Below, piece after piece: positions 52,265 through 62,018 of a stretch of DNA of 64,000 nucleotides. The notes beneath the pieces are model-generated. The model was not told the origin of the DNA. It was given only the letters and a program-made list of their open reading frames with translations, and did not search any database. The stretch is taken from NCBI GenBank assembly GCA_951802195.1, contig OX637623.1, positions 186,001 to 250,000 on the forward strand, written 5' to 3'. A program made the position numbers and the translations under genes. The stretch comes from Tausonia pullulans (taxonomy: Eukaryota > Basidiomycota > Tremellomycetes > Cystofilobasidiales > Mrakiaceae). The first letter of the stretch is position 1. Each line of letters starts with the position of its first letter.

Positions 52265-54912
52265 ATGCTCACATACCAGCAGGCACAGCACGCGCCCTAC
52301 GGTCCGTCCCCTCCATCTGACGATCCGTGTCAACCCGCCTCCTCCCTCACGCTTTCGTCCTCGCCGCCATCCTCCTCATTCTCCGCTTCTCTCGCGTTGT
52401 GTTACTCGCACTGGATCTCGCCTCTCATCTCCCTCGATCTGAGCTCCGCTAACCTCCCTGGGTGGACGCCAGCCAACATCTTCTTGCCCAGACCGCCTCC
52501 CCGCCTGCAGCAGCAGCAGCAACAGCGTCGGCAACAGCCCCTTCACCTGCCCCAACAGCAGCCCTTCTCTTCCTTCTCCCAGCTCCCCCAGACTTCGGCC
52601 CTCGTCGATCTGCAGTCCTCGACAACGTCCACTTCCTCGGCGACAATGACGACGACGAGCAGTAGCAGCGGCAGCGGAGACCATAACACAGCTTCGTCTT
52701 CGTCGTTCGGCTCGCTCGCTGCTCCATCGCAGACCGGTGGGTGCTCTCCTCTTCGTACACATCTCTCTCTCCCCACCCCACTCACTTCGCTGGGGTAGTG
52801 GACGGCGGGATGGAGAAAGGGCGGGTGGCCGCGTCGCGCGATCCCGAGTCTTTCACTTTCACATGCCACTCACACGAAATCGAATCGAGGCGCGCATTCA
52901 ATCAACGGCCGGATCCGACTGACCCCTTGCTCCCTCCTCCCTCCTCTTCTCTTCTATCCCAGTCTTCATCTCTCGACTCTCTCCAACGTGCTCCGAGGCC
53001 CAGATCGCAACCATGGGCGCCCCCTTTGGGATCGTGAGGAGCGCGCGGTTCGTCCACAAAGAGGGCGAGGGCAAGAGGTGTGTCACAGGCCTGCTAGCGT
53101 CACCCGTTGTTTCACTCTTCTCCGCCCTCTCGGTGCCGAGTCGGGACCGACCGAGACATCCTGACAGGTGTCCTGTACATTGTGCGCGTGACAGCTTTGG
53201 CTTTCTCCTCTTTGACAGCGGTAAGTGAAAGTAAGCGCGCTCTCTTGGAGTACGCAAGCTGACCGGCCGTATGCTCATCTCCCTCGTTCTTCCCCCTCCC
53301 TCAGTGCTCGAAGCGCAGACGTGCATCGTCGGTGGGTGATCCAGCCCTCTTCCCTCTCGGCATGCTCTCTGTACTCAGGCTGACGCTGATTGCCCGCTCA
53401 TCTACCAGTCCTTAAAGGTCGGGGTTTCCGATGCGAATTCGCTCGGGTGAGTGAATAGTGCCGCTGTACATTGCTCTCCTACTCTTTCCCTGACAATCAT
53501 ATTCCCCTCGGCCCTTCCAGGAGACCCTCAAGGAGAAACTCGATCGGCTCGCGGACCCGTACGAGACCAACATCTACTGCAAGAACCTCCCGACGCACTT
53601 CACGCCGCAGGTGTGTCCGCCCGAGATGGACGTATGCATGCGGCTCTTCGAGTCAGGCTGACTCTTCCTCGACCCATCGACTCGACTGCAGCACCTTGAG
53701 GTGAATCTGGAGCTCACCTTGCAACTCAACACAAGGTCCTGATCCAGTCCGCTCGTATCTTTCTCTCTCAGCGCCTCTTCGCGCCAACCACCATCGTCTC
53801 CAGCAAGATTCTCGAGAGCGCCAAGGGTGACGCCGACGGTCGTGGTGTCGCGCTCGTCCGACTTGCAACGAGAGAGGAGGCGCACGAGGCCGTCGATAGG
53901 GTGGGTTAAAATAGAATTCCACCAGCTGGTGGACGACCGGCTCATGGCTCTCCTCTTTGCGAAGTTTCACGGGCATATCCTTCCGGGCGCATCGCAGCCA
54001 CTCGTTGTCCGCTTCGCGGACAACCAGGTGAGGCTGCTCGATTCACAGTCACTCATGAGGGCTTGCTAATCCGGGCGCTTCTTTTCTCAATTTTTCAGGC
54101 ACAGAAAAGTGAGCGGAGTTCCTCGCTCGACCTATCCAATATGATCCCTTGTGATCTCGCTTGTTGAACCCCTCCCTCCCCCAGTTGTCCGTGAAGAGGC
54201 TGCCCGCGAGGCTTCCTTCCTCCGCGATCAGGCCACCGTCGAAGCTGCAGCTGCAGCTGCAGCTGGGCACACCACCGACTTCACCCCTCGTCCGAGGGTC
54301 TACCACCCCCCGTCACCGGTGTCCTCGGCCTCCCTCTTCAACGCTGTCACTGCTGGCGTTGGCGTCGTCCAGGGATCGACGTGGTCATCGCCCGAAAGCC
54401 GCGAGAAGGATGTCACTCCGTGTGTTGGAGATAACTCTCTCTCCTTCAGTCGACTTAGCTGACGATCTCGACCCCGGACCATCAGCTCTCCACTCACGTC
54501 TAACATGCCGCTTTTCTCCGTCCCCTCCTTCAACCCCTACGCCCCTCCCGTCCACCCGTACGGCACCTTCAATCCGCCCCCCCCGCACCTCCAGCCGCAG
54601 CACCACCAGGCTCATCTCACTGGCATCAACATCCCGCCCTTCCAGCTCTCCCCCACAGCACCGGGTTTTACGTACCACCACCCTTCGAGCGGCCCTGCGG
54701 CCATCGGTTCGACCTCCCCCCACTTTATTCTGGGCCAGCAGCAGCACGCCGGTCTGCACCTTCCCCCCCACCCTCACGAACAGTTCCCCTATGGATCGAT
54801 CGAGAGTGGCGGTGGCAGCGGTCTCGGCCACTCGGGAGCCACCGACACCAATGGCACGCACGGAGGAGGCGGTTGGGCAAATCAGCAGCTCAGGGCTGGG
54901 AAGAGGTGGTGA
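52265..54912 (+). CDS. Two-RRM RNA-binding protein (RBMS/Scw1-like)
   Basis: Twelve exons (52265-52736, 52963-53077, 53195-53220, 53305-53331, 53409-53446, 53521-53610, 53692-53700, 53772-53900, 53965-54027, 54099-54108, 54185-54419, 54486-54912) sum to 547 codons. The N-terminal ~155 residues are low-complexity with a Gln-rich run. RRM1 begins VFISRLSPTCSEAQIATMGA and has KSFGFLLFDS as RNP1; RRM2 has TNIYCKNLPTHFTPQHLERL (RNP2), GRGVALVRLATREEA (RNP1) and QPLVVRFADNQAQK at its end. This paired arrangement with a short linker is typical of RBMS/Scw1-type proteins, which bind mRNA 3' UTRs. The C terminus is Pro/His/Gly-rich. Two exons are tiny (9 and 10 bases). Internal introns in the first exon cannot be excluded. 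Confidence 0.85.
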
Positions 54913-55892
54913 ACGGACATATCGCGTCTTGACTTCCCCTCTCCCTTCCACTCCCCTAGCATCATTTGTCGGCGGCCTCGCCCACCAGGGCCGACTCTCG
55001 TCGGTTCACCCCCTTCGTGATCACCTTTACATTATAACCCAAGCATTCCCCTCTCATCCTCGCCTCTCTTCTGCTCTCTCCCAGCATCCATACTATTGCC
55101 CTCCCTCTCTAGTCAGTCCGGTCAATCAGTCCCGTGTTTGTAGTTCATCCGTTGTACACTAATCTCCCTCTTCGTCCACTCGATGTCGGCTTCCCTCGCT
55201 CACTCATATTCATACCATCAATCCATCTCTCCATGCCACACCACGCTCTCTAGTCAAATCGCTTCAGTGTACCATGTTTCCCCTTCCTCGCTCTCGCTCA
55301 TTTCGTTCTCGCGTCACCAGGCAAACAAAGAGTCGAGTCAGCCACCTCGGCGCGCCTGATCCTTCATATGAGCGACGATGGACACGCTGGGGCTGCACCC
55401 TTCGTTCCGTTCTTTCGATGGAACTGATCCAGGAGAAGCTATATAATACGCTACACCTGGATTGAAAAGGATAGCCAAAGAGAAAGCCCCCCCCCTCACT
55501 CCCCCCCCCCCCCCCCCCCCCCCACCCCCCCCTTCTGAAAGAGGAAAGGCGACAAAGAATGGACAGTGGAGAGGATGGGAGGGAGGATCGCGACAAGGGG
55601 TGGAGCAAGACACAACAGCAGGGAGAAGCCTCAAACGAAGGTCCCGGCAGTATGCTCATGGGAAGACGCCCTAGGCCAGCGTGAGAGGGCGACGGTCCGG
55701 AGAGCCGGGTAGAGGATGAAGGAGAGAGAGGCAGGGGTGGAGGCATGCAAGAAGTGCGCGGACGTGGTGACAGGGGATTTGGGGTCTAGTCGGAGGGTGA
55801 TGCGTCGATGAGAAGTTTCGATATTCTATCAACTTTACTGTTCTGTGATTGCTCGACAGTGTTATAAGATAACGTCGTCGGCACAATGTCCC

Positions 55893-55935
<43 letters not shown>

Positions 55936-56682
55936 AAGAAAGAGTTGGAGTAGCAGAACACGCCGTCACCATTGTCCCTCTTCAGGTGAGGGAAGAGACA
56001 CTGAATTGCACATCTTGCTCTCGATCACCTGGGCACCATTACCCCATGCAGCTCTGTTGGAATTGGTGAGGAGGAAGAGGATGCCCGGCGTGTTGGCCAG
56101 AACGTAGCTCCGCTAGCGGAGCGACGTGGCATAAGAGGCGGAGAGAAGGCGTTCGGTCTGATGAAGGCGTCAGGTCAGTCAGCTGTGGAAGTCGAACCAT
56201 GACGAAGTCGGTCTAGGACGAACGAAGAGTAGGCCTGTAACCTGCGAGGGAGAAGGAGGAGCTCTTGACTAAATCTGCGTGTTCATGAGCATCAGGATCG
56301 CCAGACGCAACGAGTCAACAAAATCCAGCGAACCCGGAAGGGTCCCCTTGACCAGAGGATCCAAGGAGACGATGTAAACGGTGACAGAAGTCGCTGCACC
56401 AGTGCTAAGGGGGGCGCGTACCATGAACGTCAGTCACGTCTGCTTTCGTTGTTGCCTCGTATAACGGGGACGAAGTGGGGGCAGGACGAACGTGTGGTGT
56501 CGCGGCGGTATGCCAGCGCATGCTGAGGATGAGACAGAGACCCAGAAAAAACCTTGCTTAGCGAGTTGGAAGAAGAGAATAATGCACTGTGAAAGTCAAT
56601 GTGTTATAGGCTGAAAAGGAAAGGAGATGCCGTCAACAAAGGGATCCATACTTCAGCGAAATCCAGTCGCTCTCACCTCGCT
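54913..56682. other. Gene-poor stretch with C23 and (AG)19 tracts
   Basis: About 1.77 kb. A run of 23 C lies at 55501-55523, followed by A and C8. A perfect (AG)19 microsatellite lies at 55896-55933. Open frames that include these repeats are artefacts of composition. No gene or RNA is supported. Confidence 0.6.
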
Positions 56683-56958
56683 TCAGCTGGGCTTGCGCAC
56701 ACCGAATGAGATTTCAGTTCCTTCGCTTTTTCCATCAAATGTCCATGCAACTTTGTCCAGCCGGCAAGAGGGAGACTCGGCGTCCAGCTCAAAGACCGTC
56801 TCTGGAGCCGCTGAGTACTCGGCCTTCGCACTGGTCGTGGAACGGGCGACGGCGGTGAGGATGAGGGTGGTGCCTAGGGAGAGGCCGCCGGATGAGGAAG
56901 AGGAGGAGAAGCGTATCTCGACGAGGTGGTTGGAGGTGAGGTTGAAGGGGCAATTAAA
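56683..56958 (-). CDS. Terminal exon of an unrecognised gene
   Basis: After a CTCAG acceptor at 56959-56963, a 91-codon minus-strand frame reads FNCPFNLTSNHLVEIRFSSS, later LGTTLILTAVARSTTSAKAE, then CRLDKVAWTFDGKSEGTEIS-F and stops at TGA 56685-56683. Alternating hydrophobic/polar residues suggest a beta-rich fold, and composition is clearly protein-like, unlike the other frames here. Upstream exons on the minus strand towards 57345 are not resolved; a short candidate start (MAIIADCRFFSVP, ATG near 57302) lies there. No family is recognised. Confidence 0.45.
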   Translation of the reverse strand, partial: FNCPFNLTSNHLVEIRFSSSSSSGGLSLGTTLILTAVARSTTSAKAEYSAAPETVFELDAESPSCRLDKVAWTFDGKSEGTEISFGVRKPS

Positions 56959-57851
56959 CTGAGCTGGAGATCGATGATGCCAGGTGGCGAGATTTAGGAG
57001 AGTTGAGGCTTCGCTCTACCCTCGATGAGAATAACTGTTTGTTGGCCGTCGGTCGCGAGGAACTAGGAAAAGTTCTCGGCGATAGCAAAAACTGAGTGAG
57101 CGTTACATCATCCTCAGAGAAGGAAGATGAGGAAAACGGACCGGCAGCATGGGAGTTGCTCGATTTATCATGGATGTTGCGCAAGCAGAGCGAAGATGAC
57201 ACCGAGGACTTTTGACAGACGTAATAGCGAAAGATCGTCTGGATGACGACGGTCAAACGACCGGGACGCTGAAGAAACGACAGTCTGCAATGATCGCCAT
57301 GGTCCTGACCTAACCTGACAGAGGGGCATCTCGGTGTGCGCACGTTCGCTGGGGAGGTATTAATGATGAACTTTGAATCTCTATTGTTCCGAGAAAGGGA
57401 AATCCAGAATCACGCTGGAGCCCATCCACTTTTGGGGCTCCAGCAAAGTTCAATTGATTCCTACCTTTCACTCACATCCAGATGCTCCTGACTCAATCTC
57501 AAAGATTGCCAGACAATTTGAGACGTTCGACCTTTGACGGCGACTTCTGTCTCGGCTAGTCTTTCTGCGGATGGTAGAAAATGACTCGCGATGCTGAGCA
57601 CTTTCAAGATCTGGCATGTTTTCCACGTCCATGATCTTATGCGCAAATCCCGACGATGGCTTCATGCATGGGGAAGGACAGATGCATTGCCCGCGGAAGA
57701 CTTCGGCCGTGCAACTTTCACGCGGCGCGAGCTTCTCAGAGCCTGGCGCATGTCGATCACCCAAAACTTATGACCATCTCACCCCATCCCAGCCTCCCAT
57801 AGGAAAGCAAAGGGATAGAGTGACAATGGGGAGGTCCCTGACAACACAAGG

Positions 57852-58022
57852 CTGTAGTGCAGCGCCGAGGTCATCGTGCCGGCGCATCGTGCAAGCAGAG
57901 GACGTCGTCGACGGGCAAGGCAAAAAGATGGAAACCAAAATGGGCCCAGTGGGCCCATATAAGTGGTTAAACTTATAAGAACAGATACTACACATGATCT
58001 AAGCCAAAAGGCCAGAGAGGAT
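57852..58022 (-). ncRNA. U2 spliceosomal snRNA
   Basis: Read on the minus strand from 58022 the sequence starts ATCCTCTCTGGCCTTTTGGC and continues TTAGATCATGTGTAGTATCT then GTTCTTAT, which is the near-universal U2 5' end with the branch-site recognition sequence GTGTAGTA (plus-strand TACTACAC at 57986-57993). Stem IIa folds perfectly (ATAAGT/ACTTAT), stem IIb is GGGCCC-ACT-GGGCCC, and ATTTTGG right after it is the Sm site. Farther on, GCGCCG/CGGCGC closes a 12-base loop that fits stem-loop IV. The 3' end is estimated at ~57852 from that stem. U2 snRNA pairs with the intron branch site. One base differs from the usual GATCAAGTGTAGTA (T instead of the second A). Confidence 0.92.
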
Positions 58023-59382
58023 GAGGAGCAGGTATCAGGCGACAGGCGCTGGGCAATTGAAGGGGGAGGGCTGGCGGGCGGCTGGTCCATAAGCTCCTTC
58101 TACCTGAAATGGGTTCTCACTGACCTTCTGCTGCAAAGACGAGGTGCATAGGGAACCACGTGGAAGATGCGAGCAGGGCGGCAAAGATGCGGGATGCGCT
58201 TGGTAACTGAAGCATCTCTGAACTTGAGGGCCGCTCGTCTCTCGGTTAAAGGCGACCCCGGGCTGGCGCCCCAGTCAACGTGAAGCCGAAACGCACAGCT
58301 GTTGGAGGGGGTTGCAAAGAGGAAGAGAGGCAAGCGACCGACATCTGGGCGAAGATGATCGATTTTACTGCCACTCTCTGGTCACTGGTTCGCCACATCT
58401 ACGCATATGTCACACAGGATGACCGCTATATAGCTCAGTCAGTATCCCGGTGTCTTCCTCGGGTGCCTTCCGTTAGAGCCTCCATTCCTGCCCTCTCGAT
58501 TGTCTTTGTCGGTCAAATCGAGCCCACTCCGTTGCCAGCCGCTGACCTCGACAAAGCCAAACTCGTTTATACTACCGGAAGAGTCATTATTGGTTTTAAT
58601 TTGCTTTTGATATACATTTCATGATCAAAACTGCACACGTGATATAGAGAGATGGAGATATATATATCCTTGCCGCCCTTGCGCTTAGAGCAATTCCCAG
58701 AGGAGCCGAACAGCGCGAGAAAAATAAGACCAGCAACCGCGCCGAGGTATCAGAATCTCGCTCCTGTTACTCTAATGGCTACTTTGTTTCATGCAATCGG
58801 TCATGCGGTTGGGTCTCCAGTAACCCGATTTAGTGCCTTGAACGCTCCACGCGTCGAAACGGTTAAAGCATGAACTCCGTTCCTCACAAAGGTCAACGAA
58901 ACGGGCCACTGGGAAAGGGTCAGTCATAACGGTCGCAAGGCCATTGAGCCTTCATGTATAAGCGCGCAGCAATATCGCCATCGCGTTATTGCGAATGAAC
59001 AGCCGGTCTGACAGCCATCAGAGATGTGTATCGTCCATGCAACCATGCACGACTGTACAAGACCGACAGAGATAAGCGAGGGAAATGGAGGAAGATATTT
59101 GCTCGATGTCCGCTTTCATACGTCTCTCAAGAAAGGGGCAGCCCGGGAAGAAGGCCGTGGCCGTCAGGCGATGTAATGGGCGGGAGCAGAAGAGGGAAAG
59201 CAGGAAAAAACGAAGAGGGGACCAGAGGTCACCGAACTGTTTCCATAGCGCATATATATCGCTTGCGGCGCATGAATAACTTGGCATTAGTCGAGAGGTA
59301 AACCTCTACTTTAACTCTAGGCGAAAAGCAGAGAGGTAGGTATTCAGCCAGAGATATAGGTGAAAAGCCTACTCCAAAAGGA
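58023..59382. other. Upstream region of U2 and 3' flank of tRNA-Leu; nothing else recognised
   Basis: About 1.36 kb. The first 200 bases should carry the U2 promoter. I see no coding stretch with motif; AT-rich patches lie at 58560-58680 and 59240-59300. Confidence 0.45.
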
Positions 59383-59496
59383 TGAAGACCGTGGGATTCG
59401 AACCCACGCCATAAATGACTGCCGAACAGTTTAATCACCCAATTAAGAGTGGGTTTAACCTGAAGACAGCGCCTTAGACCACTCGGCCAGATCTCC
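59383..59496 (-). tRNA. tRNA-Leu(CAG) with a ~34-base intron
   Basis: On the minus strand from 59496: acceptor GGAGATC pairs with GGTCTTC (one G-U), discriminator A; D arm GGCCGAGTGGTCTAAGGC; anticodon stem CTGTC/GGCAG with loop TTCAGG before the intron, giving anticodon CAG. The T arm is GTGGG-TTCGAAT-CCCAC and the variable arm TCATTTATGGC is long, as in class II tRNAs. The inserted ~34 bases begin TTAAACCC and end AACTGTT; its CTG can pair with the anticodon, as usual in precursor tRNA-Leu. A TTTT terminator follows. LINE remnants begin ~105-135 bases upstream (59600 onward). Confidence 0.88.
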
Positions 59497-59619
59497 GTAA
59501 TACTTTGAATGATACATTAACGTAGTTATTTCATCATATACCATGACATAACGTGTATCTAGGTTTGTCGTGCTAATTTTCATTTAGATACAACAAAAAA
59601 GTATCAACGTTATCTACCA

Positions 59620-59785
59620 TGGGCATTTTACCTTTTCTAATGGGCCTATGTCCATATCCCATCTTTTGCTTTCCATCCACCTCTACTTTCATTTTCGCTC
59701 ACCCTCTATCTAGCTATGAATCGCTATCTCTCGTAGGGTTGCCTCGTCCTTTACGTATGCCTCATGACTTAAGTACAATCAAAAT
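59620..59785 (+). mobile_element. LINE 3' UTR fragment, 5'-truncated
   Basis: From ~59620 the plus strand reads TTACCTTTTCTAATGGGCCT then ATGTCCATATCCCATCTTTT and ends near CATGACTTAAGTAC, the reverse complement of the terminal part of the minus-strand LINE (9043-9205). So this copy is on the plus strand, pointing away from tRNA-Leu. It keeps ~160 bases of 3' UTR and has several base differences. The A tail may be the short AATCAAAATCAA after 59775. Confidence 0.82.
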
Positions 59786-59879
59786 CAATGTTCCACTTAC
59801 GTATCTGGATCTCCGCTCGCGACTTCGGAGAACCCCGTCTCCTCTCACCCCTCTACCGCCCGTGGTCCCTACTCGATGC

Positions 59880-60700
59880 CTTCTCCGTCAACCGCGGAAA
59901 CTGCCTCGCCATCCTCGTCCACGGGACACCACTCCCCGCGAGATATCTCTCGCAATATTCAAGTGCGACGAGAGGCTCGCATGCCTCCCCCGCCCACTCA
60001 AATACCCAAATGGAAGAATGCTTCTCCCAGTCACGGGCGACAAGGACGCTCAAGCCATCCTTACCCAGCTTGAGAGCTTGCCCTATAACGTCGGGGTATA
60101 AATCCCCAGATTTGCTCCTGCTACAACACTCGAAATAAGTATCTGCCGGGGGCTGGTTGACGAACTTTGAAGAAGGGCCCGAAACGGGTGTGACTTCCGG
60201 AGGAGGTGGCTGCCTGTTGAGGGTGGTCCAAGGGACAAGGCCTGAGGAAGATGGGTGAGGAGAGGAGCGTCGATGGAGGAGTAGAACTGAAGTGCTGGAA
60301 GTATGGGCTTACTTGAAGGTCTTGGTCGGGGTCATCGGGTCCATCTTATAGTCAGAATGCATAGCAGAATCTACAATGAACTGAGCGTTTATGGACGAGG
60401 GATGAGAGCAAGGGAAGGGACGAGAAGGGCGAGCAATCAAAGAGTGTGGGACTATGTGGCGAAAGAAAGGCCAGAGACATGGGAGCCTAGCAGGCCAGGG
60501 AGACGATGCTACACGGGCACGGAGCGAGGTAGGGAATGTGCGGGATCCTGACACTACCTCTGGTGACTATGTCGGTGTGTTTCAGCGCCACCCAGACCAC
60601 AGGGTACCTGGCGCCCCCACAGGCCGAGTTCAGGTCATGCCTGAGCTCTTCAATTATAAGAAGATGCCCAAGGTTTACGCCATTTTCTGAGCATTCGCAA
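59880..60700 (+). mobile_element. Degenerate LINE ORF1 relic
   Basis: Translated plus-strand pieces match ORF1 of the full-length LINE: NRGNCLAI near 59890, RDTTPREISLAIFKCDERLA (59922-59981) and DAQAILTQLESLPYNVGV to ~60100, then, after ~380 bases of unrelated sequence, VPGAPTGRVQVMPELFNYKK (~60605-60664). Identity is about two-thirds over the best 35 residues by eye. The frame is broken in several places and the middle block (about 60170-60545) looks like an insertion. This is an old copy on the same strand as the fragment at 59620-59785 and farther from tRNA-Leu. Confidence 0.75.
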
Positions 60701-61154
60701 GTTGGACGAATAACGAAGTCATCTTCGAGCTTATCGAGCCTGTCTCCAGTTCTTTACGACCCAAACCTGAACAAGCAGGCCTCGAACGGGTTCAGCGTAC
60801 CTCAGACCAACATTATCCGTCATCTCCTCTCCATCGCCACTACATGTATTACCCTCAGTCTCGACGTATTGACCTTCCAACCACCTCGTGTCTATCGGCT
60901 GATGACTACGCCGGATGGTGTATTCGACCGCTCGACTCTCAATATCCACAACTTAATTCCTAAACCATTTTTATCCGCTCGTGTGCAAATGAAAGAGAGG
61001 GGGATCGAGAAGGGGCCACATGCGGCGACTCCCCCGTTTGAGTGAAGGACCTGGAGGTGGCGAGCCAGGCCCGCGAAGTTGATGAGAAGAGGGGGGTAAT
61101 ACCCGCGTATTCCAACCGAGGACTCATGTCCTGAGCCTTGTGTCACTAACATTT

Positions 61155-61275
61155 TATATATATATTCAAGTCATGTTGTATCTAAGTCACGAGGTAACCT
61201 TTTTTTCTTCTTTTCACCACAGGCAAAAAAAAGGGGTTTGTATTTGTATTTGATTCATGAGTTATACAGAGGGGT
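61155..61275 (-). mobile_element. Two decayed LINE 3' termini
   Basis: Two short blocks, ~61160-61200 (TTCAAGTCATG, then ACGAGGTAACC) and ~61240-61275 (TATTTGATTCATGAGTTATA), each resemble the 3' terminal sequence of the LINE on the minus strand but are more diverged than the copy at 61311. They probably are the ends of older, almost erased insertions. Confidence 0.6.
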
Positions 61276-61310
61276 TTTTTATGTATTTATACCAAGACAA
61301 CCCACTACGC

Positions 61311-61590
61311 TTTTTTTTTTTTGTATTTAAGTCATGAGTTATACGTAGAGAACGAGGTAACCCTATGAGAGATATCGAGTAGTAGCCAGATAGAGGGAGA
61401 GCGAAAGTAAAGAACAGGTAGAAGGAAAGCAATATATGGGTGTGGGCATAGGCCCATTAAAGAGGTAAGATATTAAGATGACCAGCTACATCAAGCAGTG
61501 GCTATGGACCAGCCATACTTCCCCACCCCAGACCTGCTTGTCACCCAGGATCGATGTCGGCGCCGACCGCAGTTCCATCCATCTGGTCCC
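61311..61590 (-). mobile_element. LINE 3' fragment, 5'-truncated, next to tRNA-Ser
   Basis: After T12 at 61311-61322 the plus strand reads GTATTTAAGTCATGAGTTAT and continues with ~270 bases closely matching 9050-9310 of the full-length LINE: the complete 3' UTR plus the last codons of ORF2 (the segment matching ...IDPG). Similarity ends at ~61590, 65 bases before tRNA-Ser. It lies on the minus strand, like the full-length copy next to tRNA-Pro. High similarity indicates a fairly recent insertion. No clear target-site duplication was found. Confidence 0.87.
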
Positions 61591-61655
61591 TGTCAAAAAA
61601 AAAGTAGACGTTTCCTGATCATGTCTTGTCCTCTGTTGACAATATAGTAGGACCA

Positions 61656-61737
61656 GCTGACTTAGCCAAGTGGTTACGGCGTTTGATTAGAAATCACATC
61701 CTCTTTGAGGGCGCAGGTTCGAGTCCTGCAGCCAGCT
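61656..61737 (+). tRNA. tRNA-Ser(AGA)
   Basis: Acceptor GCTGACT pairs with AGCCAGC with one mismatch (A5:C68). The D arm is GCCAAGTGGTTACGGC. The anticodon stem TTTGA/TCACA has one mismatch; the loop TTAGAAA gives anticodon AGA. The long variable arm CCTC-TTT-GAGG is typical of tRNA-Ser, and the T arm is GCAGG-TTCGAGT-CCTGC. A T-rich terminator follows at 61738-61747. No intron. The two stem mismatches make it a slightly imperfect copy; it may still function. Confidence 0.83.
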
Positions 61738-62018
61738 TCTTTTTTTCCCAGCAGCTGGCTGTTCTTCCTTAGCTCGTTTCTGCGAGCCAGCATGCCCCTC
61801 ATGTTGTCCGCATTCTTCTTTCCTTTCCCGTCCCTGAGAGATAATGTCCGTAAAAGGCACGACGAAGACTTCGGGTAAGAGCGACGGGCGTGGCCCGTGG
61901 GAAGTCCCACCTGGCTGAAAGTCTCGCCTCTCACTTCTCCCTCCGCTCTCGCTCCTTCAACTCTCACTCCTCCCTTTCTCTCGTTGCCTTCTCTTCCTTC
62001 TCTTTCTCCCTTCTCGCC

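Noticed and set aside
55671-55961. Minus-strand frame with a long Leu-Ser repeat
   Set aside because: It is the translation of the (AG)19 microsatellite.
58280-58624. Plus-strand frame of ~115 codons near U2
   Set aside because: No motif and no splice or conservation clue; base composition shifts within the frame.
60170-60545. Possible host gene exon inside the LINE ORF1 relic
   Set aside because: Short open frames in both directions but nothing recognisable; treated as inserted or unrelated sequence.
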